Shown: positions 9,023 through 15,540 of the stretch, one piece after another
Layout: each line of letters opens with the position of its first letter
Numbering within the stretch: position 1 is the stretch's first letter
Assembly (NCBI GenBank): GCA_037447655.1
Contig: JBBHKE010002812.1
Location: 37,501 to 60,423 of the forward strand
Source: Zygnema cylindricum
Taxonomy: Eukaryota; Streptophyta; Zygnematophyceae; Zygnematales; Zygnemataceae
Length of the DNA: 22,923 nt
Direction of reading: 5' to 3'
Translations under genes and position numbers: made by a program
The notes under the pieces: generated by a model
Seen by the model: only the letters and a program-made list of their open reading frames with translations
Databases searched by the model: none
Told to the model about the DNA's origin: nothing

Positions 9023-10977
9023 GTGTGTGTGTAGATGTATATATATTTATATATATGTGTATATATGTATATGTGTCTATTCTATACATGAGTGTCTATT
9101 ATCATATGAAAGAATGTTTGGTTCAATCAGTCGTTACAATCGGTTTTTCCGGTCACCTTTTCATTTTTTCATTAAACAATTTCAGACAAAGTTTTAAGAG
9201 CACTTTATTCAAAGTTCATCAACGACCGTTGGAATTCTTTTGTAATTATTTCAATTGTATTGTCATGCCAAGTTTTTCAAGATCGTTGTTTTCAAAAACC
9301 CTAGAAAACCCTTTACGGCCCTTTTTTCTGGCTTGTTTATGCGTTTTTTCTTCTTTTGACTTATTACAGGCATGATGGTGAACCAGAAGAAGTATTAAAT
9401 CCGAAGAAAAAACAACTCGAAAAGATTCTACCGGTACGTTTTTTTGGCTGTTTTTGAAGGAAGAATTGGAAATTTTCTCATCTTGATATCAATTTCAATG
9501 TAAAGCACATCGTTTTGTTGTAATTGTCATGATTACTGTTGGTCTTTTATTTTGTTTGGTAATAATTTTATTACAAATCTTGAGTAAACATGAGCCCCAC
9601 TTGATCTGGAAATCCGTCAACATAAAATAGTGACTGGCACTATTACGATTTTTTAGGCTTTTTATACTCTAAAAAAGTCAACAAACGAGTTTACAGGATC
9701 CACACTAGTAGCTGTACAAATACTACACTGGCCATCGTTATTAGAGTTGGTGAATTACTAGCCGTTAACACCCTATTAGAATTAACCACACTAAATTCTA
9801 TTTTTCAACATGACTTGTTAAACAAAATCTCAGTTTTTAGTCGAATTAAATGACAAACTGCATTAAATATGAACCGTATGGTCAGTACAGTCTCTTCGAT
9901 CATTTAGACAAATCAATGATATGTAACTGCCCATCGCCATTAGAGTTAATAACACTAATTCGATCGATTTTTTTTTGCTAAAAAAATCACAAAATAGTGT
10001 TAATACCACTAATGAAGGGAGTGGACTGAAATTGGCCTCATCACTGCTGTACATCGGTATTCACTCTTTAGTCGAGTGACCCATAAGGAGCTATATGTGA
10101 GAACATGATTTAGTGTGGTTAATTGAAATAAAGTACGAGGGCTAATAATTCACGAACTCTAATAGTGATGGGCGATATAGTTGAGAATATTACAGTTTGT
10201 AAACAGTATCACGCAAATTCTGGTGGGAGAAGTGATTTCAATAAGGATCTATTGGCAAGATTCAAATATTAACCGTTATATCCGTCATACCAGTTTTACC
10301 TGGTTTTTTTATTTTGGTTTGACAATCTTCTTAACTGTTCTTTCTTTTCTTTTTCATTTCCTACGTGTAAAATTTTCCCGTGGTTAGTGGAGAATGCTTG
10401 GATAGAGATTTCATCCATACTTTCAAAGAAATGTGTCTATGTACAACACCAAAAAATAAATGTGTCTATTTTTCGGCCCCGTTTGGACCCAAAAAACTAT
10501 TTCAAACCAAAATAAACCAGTTTTTTGGCAGTTAGGTTTCAGAAACTCACATATTATAAAATTGTTAACACCGTTCTTTGTAATTTGACAAGACCATTCC
10601 ATTCCATTTTTTTTATTTTTTTTGCCCTCTAAACACAATAGCGATAATAATATTACTTTTTTTTTTTTTTCTCTTTCGGACCGGAAGTAGAATTATTTAT
10701 TAACGCTAACTATTAATAAATTATTTATTAACATTAATGTCAACAATTCACGGTGCTGTTTTATAATCTTTTAGTCTTCAAATTTTTTCAAGAAAAACGT
10801 GAAGTGTAATCAACGGTGTTTTATTTATTTTTACTTAAGAAATACTAATTATTGTTTGAAATGGAGAGACAGGATCTTCGAACGGACGAAAACGGAGTCG
10901 CGAAGTTTCAAGAAGTGCCGTTTATGACTTCGGGAGGTCCTTGTACTTCCACCATTTTGAAGGCTATTATCAAATAG
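116..10977 (+). CDS. AIMP1: Arc1p/AIMP1/tRIP-like tRNA-binding cofactor, 11 exons, 5'-partial, one in-frame TAA
   Basis: Exons: 116-247, 1403-1573, 2519-2584, 3263-3328, 4093-4272, 5608-5804, 6786-6876, 7929-7997, 8563-8654, 9370-9433, 10873-10977. All ten introns are GT-AG and phase is kept throughout, giving about 410 codons. Residues 1-145 resemble a GST fold (GPNTIVCSLAR, LLGDSPEKQAEVSQWLSL, KITLADLGTF, YPNFMRWFDYIQ). Next come a Ser/Thr/Pro linker and a Lys/Glu-rich tract, then the EMAPII/tRNA-bind OB fold (IRVGEIKKVWKHPGAD, LYVEEIDIGEG, QVVSGL, VLVLANVKVGKVRDVVSSGL) and its C-terminal extension (GEPEEVLNPKKK to the end). In this family the OB fold binds tRNA and the GST-like part docks synthetases in a cytosolic complex. 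This role is inferred from architecture. The N-terminus is missing, since the first visible exon starts mid-domain. The oddity is TAA at 8650-8652 between IKF and GHDGEP. The family call is firm; orthology to AIMP1 rather than Arc1p or tRIP is open. Confidence 0.9.
248..1402 (+). other. Intron 1 of AIMP1/Arc1-like gene
   Basis: This 1155-nt intron is T-rich with many degenerate runs of the form gttttttagg. It holds one end-like fragment of the TA-flanked MITE family near 502-523 (GATGGGCAGTGTAGCG) and a fuller MITE copy at 869-1053. No coding sequence is evident. Confidence 0.7.
869..1053. mobile_element. Stowaway-like MITE, diverged copy
   Basis: A 185-bp segment with degenerate terminal inverted repeats: the left end reads CACCGTGTATCGCTATCAG and the right end, reverse-complemented, reads CACTTCATACGACTATTAG. 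Both resemble the family ends seen at 6296-6470 and 9726-10177. A TA precedes the left end; the right flank is TT, so the target duplication is imperfect. It contains no ORF and is non-autonomous. Confidence 0.5.
1403..1573 (+). CDS. AIMP1: AIMP1/Arc1-like gene, GST-C-like exon
   Basis: A 57-codon exon with acceptor TTATCAG at 1396-1402 and donor GTAAGT at 1574. It encodes VSQWLSLRNTPEIGQ, then FLNVYLAPKAVLVGSGT and KITLADLGTFSGIHDSV. The pattern L(A)..LVG...T(I/L)ADL..F is the core GST-C signature, including the buried Asp of the N-capping box. It joins exons on both sides in phase 0. Confidence 0.9.
1600..2015. repeat. About 63-bp minisatellite, seven degenerate units (intron 2)
   Basis: The motif GAAGAAAC recurs at 1623, 1686, 1751, 1814, 1876, 1939 and 2001, giving a 62-65 bp period. 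Each unit carries a CTTATCC-type pyrimidine block and an AAGAAGAAACCACT block. Because 63 is a multiple of three, an open frame runs through it, but it is intronic repeat rather than a gene. Confidence 0.85.
2118..2260. repeat. Purine (GA/GGA)-rich tract in intron 2
   Basis: A long G/A-rich stretch of GGAGAGG and GAAGGA blocks between the 63-bp minisatellite and the 66-nt exon at 2519. Its complement-like counterpart is the CT-rich tract at 2585-2765, on the other side of that exon. Confidence 0.8.
2519..2584 (+). CDS. AIMP1: AIMP1/Arc1-like gene, end of GST-C
   Basis: A 22-codon exon bounded by ATAACAG at 2512-2518 and GTGTCT at 2585. It encodes AKLTPAERANYPNFMRWFDY followed by IQ. The YPN..RWFDYIQ pattern is the usual C-terminal helix of synthetase-associated GST-C domains, which identifies this very short exon despite its size. 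Confidence 0.9.
2585..2770. repeat. Pyrimidine (CT)-rich tract at the start of intron 3
   Basis: Almost uninterrupted C/T sequence of CTCTCT and CCCTCCC blocks, starting just after the 5' splice site. It gives rise to Leu/Ser/Pro-only open frames on the + strand, which are not genes. Confidence 0.85.
2911..3115. repeat. 9-bp minisatellite, unit like CAAATGTTT (intron 3)
   Basis: About 20 tandem, slightly varied units of roughly 9 bp (AATGTTTCA, AATGTTTCC, AAGTTTTTC). The period of three codons keeps frames open on both strands, producing Cys/Phe/Lys and His/Lys/Leu repeat ORFs. No coding role is supported. Confidence 0.85.
3263..3328 (+). CDS. AIMP1: AIMP1/Arc1-like gene, post-GST linker exon
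   Basis: A 22-codon exon, acceptor TTTCAG at 3257-3262, donor GTAAGT at 3329. It encodes TKGDEEGIYERIPVDKP followed by KFSPP. It continues the preceding YIQ helix end and opens the linker between the GST-like and tRNA-binding parts. The phase-0 junctions fit both neighbours. Confidence 0.85.
3329..4092 (+). other. Intron 4 of AIMP1/Arc1-like gene
   Basis: A 764-nt intron with GTAAGT donor and TTTTTCAG acceptor. Apart from A and T homopolymers (3780-3805, 4020-4028) and a T-rich run before the acceptor, I see no element in it. Confidence 0.7.
4093..4272 (+). CDS. AIMP1: AIMP1/Arc1-like gene, Ser/Thr/Pro linker exon
   Basis: A 60-codon exon, acceptor TTTTTCAG at 4085-4092, donor GTTAGC at 4273, a weaker donor than the others. 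It encodes a low-complexity linker rich in Ser, Thr, Ala and Pro (PASASSEASTVVTTEKSSPS). Such disordered linkers separate the GST-like and EMAPII-like parts in this family. The phase is 0 on both sides. Confidence 0.8.
4273..5607 (+). other. Intron 5, T-rich with degenerate short repeats
   Basis: A 1335-nt intron. From about 4390 to 5180 it is built of degenerate units such as CTGCTGTCATAATTTTT and TCTGTCTG, with a pure (CCCT)n block at 5052-5077. The open frames in it are low-complexity Phe/Leu/Ser strings. No gene is evident. Confidence 0.7.
5608..5804 (+). CDS. AIMP1: AIMP1/Arc1-like gene, Lys/Glu tract and start of tRNA-binding domain
   Basis: An exon of 65 codons plus 2 nt, acceptor TTTGCAG ending at 5607, donor GTAAGT at 5805. 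The first half is a KEKEKEKE-type charged stretch encoded by GAGAAG repeats. The second half starts the OB fold: VDSSISVLNIRVGEI, then KKVWKHPGAD. HP.AD and (I/L)R(V/I)G.I are diagnostic of the tRNA-bind family. The final ACG Thr codon is split with the next exon. Confidence 0.95.
6188..6216. mobile_element. Isolated end of the TA-flanked MITE family (intron 6)
   Basis: CACTGCCCATTGCAATTAG preceded by TA matches the ends of the elements at 6296-6470 and 9726-10177. No partner end is found before the next element, so this looks like a remnant. Confidence 0.45.
6296..6470. mobile_element. Stowaway-like MITE with TA target duplication (intron 6)
   Basis: A 175-bp element flanked by TA on both sides (6294-6295, 6471-6472). 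The left end CACCGCCCGTCGCTATTAG and the reverse-complemented right end CACTGCCCATCACTATTAG match at 16 of 19 positions, and the similarity continues inward. TA duplication with short terminal inverted repeats and no ORF fits non-autonomous Tc1/mariner (Stowaway-type) elements. The superfamily call is inference. Confidence 0.75.
6786..6876 (+). CDS. AIMP1: AIMP1/Arc1-like gene, OB-fold exon 2
   Basis: 1 nt plus 30 codons, acceptor TTACAG at 6780-6785, donor GTAAGA at 6877. It encodes LYVEEIDIGEGSVRQVVSGL then AKFLTEEEML. LYVEE.D.GE and R.VVSGL are the strongest family signatures, nearly the same as in animal AIMP1. Confidence 0.95.
6963..7391. mobile_element. hAT-like MITE (intron 7)
   Basis: A 429-bp element with ends TAGTGTTGTGTATCGG (6963-6978) and, reverse-complemented, TAGTTGTGTGTATCGG (7376-7391), matching at 14 of 16. 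The interior is rich in self-complementary CGATA/TATCG words. Its left end is closely similar, in opposite orientation, to the right end of the element at 13109-14399, so both belong to one family. The flanking 8-bp duplication is not preserved. No transposase ORF is seen. Confidence 0.75.
7929..7997 (+). CDS. AIMP1: AIMP1/Arc1-like gene, OB-fold exon 3
   Basis: A 23-codon exon, acceptor TTTACAG ending at 7928, donor GTAAGA at 7998. It encodes GRRVLVLANVKVGKVRDVVS then SGL. It fits the beta-strand core of the tRNA-binding domain (N(L/V)K...(M/V)R.V.S.G/A). It is too short to be found without the neighbouring exons. Confidence 0.92.
8099..8222. repeat. GGGA/GA purine tract in intron 8
   Basis: About 120 nt of GGGAGGGAGAGGGAG-type sequence on the + strand, with many G3 runs that could form quadruplexes. 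It is complementary in character to the pyrimidine tract at 8295-8560 of the same intron. Confidence 0.85.
8295..8560. repeat. Pyrimidine tract leading to the exon 8563 acceptor
   Basis: About 265 nt of nearly pure C/T sequence ending in CTCTCTCCAG at the 3' splice site, so it includes an exceptionally long polypyrimidine tract. The Ser/Leu/Pro open frames on + and Arg/Gly/Glu frames on - are composition artefacts. Confidence 0.85.
8563..8654 (+). CDS. AIMP1: AIMP1/Arc1-like gene exon with in-frame TAA
   Basis: 30 codons plus 2 nt, acceptor CTCCAG ending at 8562, donor GTAAGT at 8655. It encodes VLCASNEDHSQCQ, PVSPPPSAAIGERIKF, then TAA (8650-8652), then GG, which completes a Gly codon with the next exon. 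VLCAS and (G)ERI(K/T)F are family-typical. The TAA occupies a position that is an amino acid in relatives, with no length difference. No other donor in the exon restores the frame without it. Confidence 0.88.
8917..9070. repeat. (TA)n followed by (TG)n microsatellite in intron 9
   Basis: TA repeats from about 8917, with an almost pure block at 8948-9006, pass into TG repeats at 9007-9032 and then mixed TA/TG. All Tyr/Ile and Cys/Val frames here are repeat artefacts. Confidence 0.95.
9370..9433 (+). CDS. AIMP1: AIMP1/Arc1-like gene, EMAPII C-terminal extension exon
   Basis: 1 nt plus 21 codons, acceptor TTACAG ending at 9369, donor GTACGT at 9434. It encodes HDGEPEEVLNPKKKQLEKIL then P. GEP...LNPKKK is the hallmark of the EMAPII-like subdomain. 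Its intact sequence after the upstream TAA shows that the downstream frame has been conserved. Confidence 0.95.
9726..10177. mobile_element. Stowaway-like MITE, larger copy (intron 10)
   Basis: A 452-bp element whose ends pair over about 40 bp. The left end reads CACTGGCCATCGTTATTAGA and the reverse-complemented right end has CGCCCATCACTATTAGAG; the similarity continues through GAATTA.TAGCC. TA flanks both sides (9724-9725, 10178-10179). A further family-end motif, ACTGCCCATCGCCATTAG, lies inside at 9926-9943, suggesting one element inserted in or fused to another. Confidence 0.7.
10873..10977 (+). CDS. AIMP1: AIMP1/Arc1-like gene, last exon with stop
   Basis: 34 codons plus TAG, acceptor GAGACAG ending at 10872, a rather purine-rich acceptor context. 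It encodes DLRTDENGVAKFQEVPFMTS, then GGPCTSTILKAIIK. It corresponds to the last strands of EMAPII (DL.T...VA.Y...PF). A second TAG follows immediately at 10978-10980. Confidence 0.93.
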   Translation, partial: DLRTDENGVAKFQEVPFMTSGGPCTSTILKAIIK

Positions 10978-10984
10978 TAGTTTT

Positions 10985-10990
10985 AATAAA
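10985..10990 (+). promoter_or_regulatory. Possible polyadenylation hexamer AATAAA
   Basis: AATAAA begins 8 nt after the TAG stop, in an A/T-rich stretch. It would give a very short 3' UTR. The position is plausible, but the motif is common in AT-rich DNA. Confidence 0.35.
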
Positions 10991-12300
10991 TATTGTTTTA
11001 GAACGTGAAAATTTAATAATCGCAGATAATTTTTTTTTCTATTGTTGGTGATATAGCCCTTTTTGCCTTTTTTATCCTTTAAATATGCAAAGCAAGGTTT
11101 CTCCATTGTTTGTTTCTTCCTTTCTTTTCTTTTCTTTACTTTACTTTACTTTCCATTTTTTTTCCCTCTTATCTTTTCTTCATTTGACGATCGTGTCAGA
11201 GGAAAATATCTTTGTTGTTAATGTCTCTGAAAAGATTCAGAGCCTTTCAAAACTCTCATTTTCTAATATACCACAATGTATGGAAGTTATTAATATTAAA
11301 AAAAAAAAGATAAAAGGAAAAAAAAAAAAGTACAGTACAGGAGTAGAATAAAAGACAAAAAACGGTGGTGAAAGTATATTACGACATCAAAGTACAAAAG
11401 TTGACAAATTTCCGAGACAAACTAAAGGACCAGTTCGCACTAAAATTTTAAAATACTAAAAATACCACACCAAGAATTGTTATTAGTGTTAATAGATGCT
11501 AGAAAGCATTCAAAAAACTAATTCTGGTGCGGGTCTTTTTACTCTCAGAAATCAAAATAAGCACTGATAAGACGAATTGTGTTTTTATATAACTGTTATT
11601 TTAATTATTATCCTCTAAGCGGTTCAAAAACAGTCACGTCATATAGAACGAAATTAGAATCGATACCACGAATGTGAACCTGATGATAAAGAAAAAGAAC
11701 CTGATTACATGATTTTCTTTTTCTTTTTTCTTTTGTTAGTTTGTTTGCTCTAATAACGGTCCACGAATGTACTCAAAAAAAAAAAAAAAAACCAAATGAA
11801 GTGAACAAAAAAGAAATAGGACTAGATCTACACCAATTAGAGTCCTCAATGTGATAATTCTGGTTGTGAGAGAGGAATATTTTCATTTTTCGAATGGTTT
11901 CCATTTTTTTACTTTTATTTTCAACCTGCGAATATTTATTTTTTGAATGGCCTGTTGGATCTTAAAATAAATACTCTGGATCTTAAAATAAATACTCACT
12001 CACATTAAATGCTCAAAAAACATGAAACATTACACAGCGGAAGCTCATAAAAGACAAGAGGAATATTCAGCCAAAAAGATTTATAAGTGTTTTTGGCCGA
12101 AGCCTCTTTACATCATCTCTCTTCTCTCTTCTCTCTCTTCTCTAAATAATCGCGCAAAAAAGTACGAGCGTTGTACTTTTTTCAATATGGTAGCAAATTG
12201 CTTAGGTTAAGCAGTTACATGCTAATCTCTTTATAGTGTGGGATAAAAATTATTAATAAACATTCAGACATTTTTTTTTTGTGAGTTTTGAGGCATTTTT
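10991..12300. other. Intergenic stretch without a recognised gene
   Basis: AT-rich sequence with T and A homopolymers. A perfect tandem duplication of a 21-bp unit (TGGATCTTAAAATAAATACT plus C) lies at 11956-11997. No ORF here shows coding character. Confidence 0.6.
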
Positions 12301-12303
12301 TGT

Positions 12304-12396
12304 TAAAACCGTCAGATTTGGACGATCGGACGGTCGCTGATCAAAGTAGCGATCTAAGAAGATCACATGAAAAGCCCATAACACAATTTACGATAG
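12304..12396. repeat. Dispersed ~90-bp repeat, copy 1
   Basis: About 92 bp that recur with about 90% identity at 19505-19598. Both copies hold the same order of motifs: a 6-bp stem (ACCGTC / GACGGT here), CGATCG, GATCAAAGTAGCGATC, TAAGAAGATCACATGA and CCCATAACACAA. The flanks differ apart from a related AAACATTCRGAC motif upstream. No ORF; the identity of the repeat is unknown. Confidence 0.85.
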
Positions 12397-12661
12397 GACT
12401 ATCTGTCATATTAGCGCCTGCAATTTTGAAGGACACACTAAATAAAGCCTCAAATTGACCAACCAGGAGAAAATACTGAAAGGATAATAAATGTTAAGTT
12501 AGGCTACAACCGATACGAGTAGTCAAGACCCGCGTGCAATACCGGCGAAAACCAGGAAGCCTGCCAATATGGAAACAAAAATCGCCAGTTTCAGCTCGAT
12601 GCGCAGCAGTACAGTACTGTAGATGTATTGTAATGTACTATACTGTACTGTAGTTAACTTA

Positions 12662-14922
12662 GGGTACGTCCCCATGTCATCGGTACTTTGATAAAGTATT
12701 TTGGACTATAGTGAAGATTCGCCGTACTACTTTGAAGAACGTCCCCATGTGCGAAAACGAAATCGGAACTTTGACATGTGACGGTTGTAGACGTAGGTAC
12801 AACTTTGTGACGATTGAAGACGCCTACGAAACTTCCGACGATTGGTGACGCCAACAAAAGCAGCGACAGTGGTAGACGTCTAGATTTTTGTGAAATTGCA
12901 AATGTTTAGGGTTTGGTGACATTGTGACGTCACGCTCACTTGTGACAACGTCGACGTCACGGATTCAAGAACTTTCCGCCATGGTTTCCCGATTTCGCTT
13001 TTTTTACTTTTCTCACTCGACTTGCCATTAAATAAAAACCTAAAAAATAAAATAAAAATCAAAGATCTTTCATTTTATACCAATATTGTCGTGTCTCATT
13101 CTAAAAAGTAGTGTTGTGTATTGCAGGATAAATTAAAAAGCACGATGGTAAACCATCTGAGTCTTGGGGTACAAAAGGAGTGGCATGACCAACACTGAAA
13201 AACAACAATAAAAAACAAAAAGAGCAACAAGAACACACCCTAAAAAAAGGAAGCAACAACAAGGAAAATAAAAGCACCCTAACTCAAAATGAAAAGCACA
13301 GCAACTCACAAAAACAAAAAAAACAAACCCCAACCCCAACCCTAACTCAATTAAATATCTACGAAAAACAGCCCCGTAAGTCCCCCCAGCCCGGGGGAGC
13401 ACGTTGAGGGAGTTCCGGAGCACGGCGACGATCCATAACCGCAACAGTCGATCGGAGGAGAATAGAAGCCTGCACTCGTTGTAGAGCCACAGATAAGCGT
13501 TGACGGTAAAAAGAAGTAAGGACCGAAGGAGGTAAGGATTTGCCGATAACCGATATGGGCCTTTTTCGGGGACCCGATAATCGATATATTGGTACGATAT
13601 ATCGACATCGGTCTTATCGCCGATAAGTAGCTGATAATATCGGCTACTTATCGGCTATAATGCTGATAACGATAACTATCGGCGATAATTGTACGATCCG
13701 TACAGATAGCTGTACGGCATGTACACTCAACTGTACATCTTATTCCCCCGACGCACCCTACTCACAACCCCTGAGGTACAGTACCTACCAATCAGATCAT
13801 TTGTACAAGCCGAAAGTACAGTAGCCGGCATAGGATGTGTACGGCTTTAGTACGGCTCCAGTTAAAACGATGTACCTTTCACATCCGACGCCGTGGCTTT
13901 GTCCCTTTATTTTTTGGGATCCACTGGAAACCTGCCACGTGTCAATCCGTCGGCTTTTTTGGCAAAAGCCGCCAAAAAAGCCATTCCGAGATGCCGGCGC
14001 TCACGCTGACCGTCCGCTCGTATTTTCTCATTGAATGTCGTCCGTTCGATTCCGGCGGCGCGCATAATGTTATTTTGCATCCGTTGTACTTTGTGTCCGC
14101 CGTCTTTTTACCGTTCCATGATAATCAGTTTATCGGTATGTCCGTTCCCGTAAAATTTATGTTCAGTTAACCGCCCAAAAAGTACTACAAAGTGCAACGT
14201 ATTTTTTCGTCAAATTCCGTACATTTCCCGTAAAAAACCGTACATTTCTTGTAAATTTACCGTTCAGTTTACCGGACAGAAAGCACTCCGGACAGAAAGT
14301 ACAGAAAGTACAAATATATGGGGACCGCTGACCGTTCGATAACCGATAACAATCGGTATCGGTGTTATCGCGATAATTTTTTATCGATACACAACACTAC
14401 TAAAAAGTGTGAGATACAAGCGATAGTGTGAGAGGGAGAGAGGAGAGGCGACGACGGCGAAAAATTATGCAAAGGGGATCCATGAATGCAAGTGGAAGTC
14501 CGTGACCTCTGCAATTTTTTTCCGTACATAACGCGTGACGGGCAGGAAAAAAATAGCGAGGACTCTCCCTGGTCCAAAAATTCTACAAATCGAGTGGCGC
14601 GTGCGTGGTTCGTTTTCATTCGCTGTTTGGGCGGTACTTGAACTAAAATCACCCCCTCGAGGTGATTTTGGATGAAGTTTGGTGATTTTGGATGAAGTTT
14701 TTTTTTGGGCTGGATTCTCTTGCCCAGGGGTCGAAAAGGGTAAAACGTCAAAATACGTTCTCATGACGACAAACACGCCGTACATCCAAAGTATGAATTG
14801 ACGTTCACTCTACTTTGGTAAAAATAGTTTTATAGTACGGCTAAAGTTTCTGTCAAAGTTCCCTGAATTTTAGGGCAAAAAGACAGAGAAAAGTAGATAC
14901 TTTAATACATGGGGACGTACAC
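12662..14922. mobile_element. Tourist-like (PIF/Harbinger-type) MITE, split by a nested hAT element
   Basis: Ends GGGTACGTCCCCATGT and, reverse-complemented, GTGTACGTCCCCATGT match at 15 of 16, and the element is flanked by TTA on both sides (12659-12661, 14923-14925). Three-base TWA duplications with G-rich ends are typical of PIF/Harbinger and Tourist elements. Removing the nested insert leaves about 962 bp, close to the 944 bp of the related element at 20112-21055, with which it shares internal sequence (such as GTAGACGTCTAG and CATGGTTTCCCGATTT). No transposase is visible. Confidence 0.85.
13109..14399. mobile_element. hAT-like element nested in the Tourist-like MITE
   Basis: A 1291-bp element with perfect 13-bp ends TAGTGTTGTGTAT and a perfect 8-bp target duplication CTAAAAAG at 13101-13108 and 14400-14407, the hallmark of hAT transposition. 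The right end carries the CGATA/TATCGG-rich family sequence also found at 6963-7391. The interior includes a 12-bp hairpin at 13952-13982 and several short, unrecognised open frames. I see no hAT transposase, so it is probably non-autonomous. Confidence 0.88.
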
Positions 14923-14953
14923 TTATGCTTAAAGACTTTCCAGTCGTTGGAGG

Positions 14954-15087
14954 GCCACGCTATTAGAGCGTTGTTCCATTAGGCGGTCTCTGTAAACATC
15001 AAAAAATTGTTTACTGGAGCGACCGTTCCATTGTGTCGGGTCAGTAACCGACATTGTTTTTGCGTGGCACACTTTGATTTGGCCACG
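14954..15087. other. Potentially structured segment with competing stems
   Basis: GCCACGC (14954-14960) pairs perfectly with GCGTGGC (15062-15068), enclosing hairpins GTAAAC/GTTTAC (14992-14997/15009-15014) and TGTCGG/CCGACA (15034-15039/15048-15053). CGTGGC can instead pair with GCCACG at 15082-15087. There is no tRNA T-loop or other recognised RNA-family motif, so the function is unknown. Confidence 0.3.
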
Positions 15088-15093
15088 TAATTC

Positions 15094-15540
15094 AATAATA
15101 CGATTCTGCTAATCTTTAGAGAATCTCTAACAGCGAATTGCGACCACATATTTGTACCAACGAAGGTAAAAAGTGACTTGTACGACGTATTGAATAAAAT
15201 CTGTACGGGCGGACGAAACTTAAGATGTGTAAAAGCGTACGAAAATGTCAGAAAGGTTCGTGGATGGCAACAGAAGCGTGAAACAATATCCTACGTCAAA
15301 GATTTTCTTGCGGCTTCCAGTGGCATCGCATCCTCCCTGGCGGAAGGCACATGTCATATGGAACGTGTACCCACCTGGTCGCGCGGTCGTCGTGGATATT
15401 TGTGCACTTTTCCACGAGGCACGATGCTATTCGTTCAGGCGCTGAGAATTGACCTACTCCGGGTTACTTGTTGCGAACTGAAAGTGTCAGACGACGGCGT
15501 ATCCGATTATGCATCCGACGGTCCAAGTTTACGCCCATAA
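15094..15540 (+). other. Unassigned open frame, 148 codons, no usable ATG start
   Basis: An open stretch after a TAA at 15091-15093 that ends in TAA at 15538-15540. Its first in-frame ATG is more than half way in (15358). It contains FVPTKVKSDLYDVLNKIC and MERVPTWSRGRRGY, and the region is more GC-balanced than the surrounding introns. I recognise no family. The length is not beyond chance for a window of this size. It could be a decayed transposon ORF or noise. Confidence 0.2.

Noticed and set aside
12304-12396. Dispersed repeat as a hammerhead ribozyme or tRNA-derived SINE head
   Set aside because: CTGATCAAAG lacks the hammerhead CUGANGA core, and no A and B box pair is evident.
13325-13345. 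Telomere-like CCCCAACCCCAACCCTAAC
   Set aside because: Only about three imperfect units within a transposon; too short to call an interstitial telomere.
14044-14053. GTTCGATTCC resembling a tRNA B box
   Set aside because: The flanking bases do not form a T stem and no A box or cloverleaf is found.
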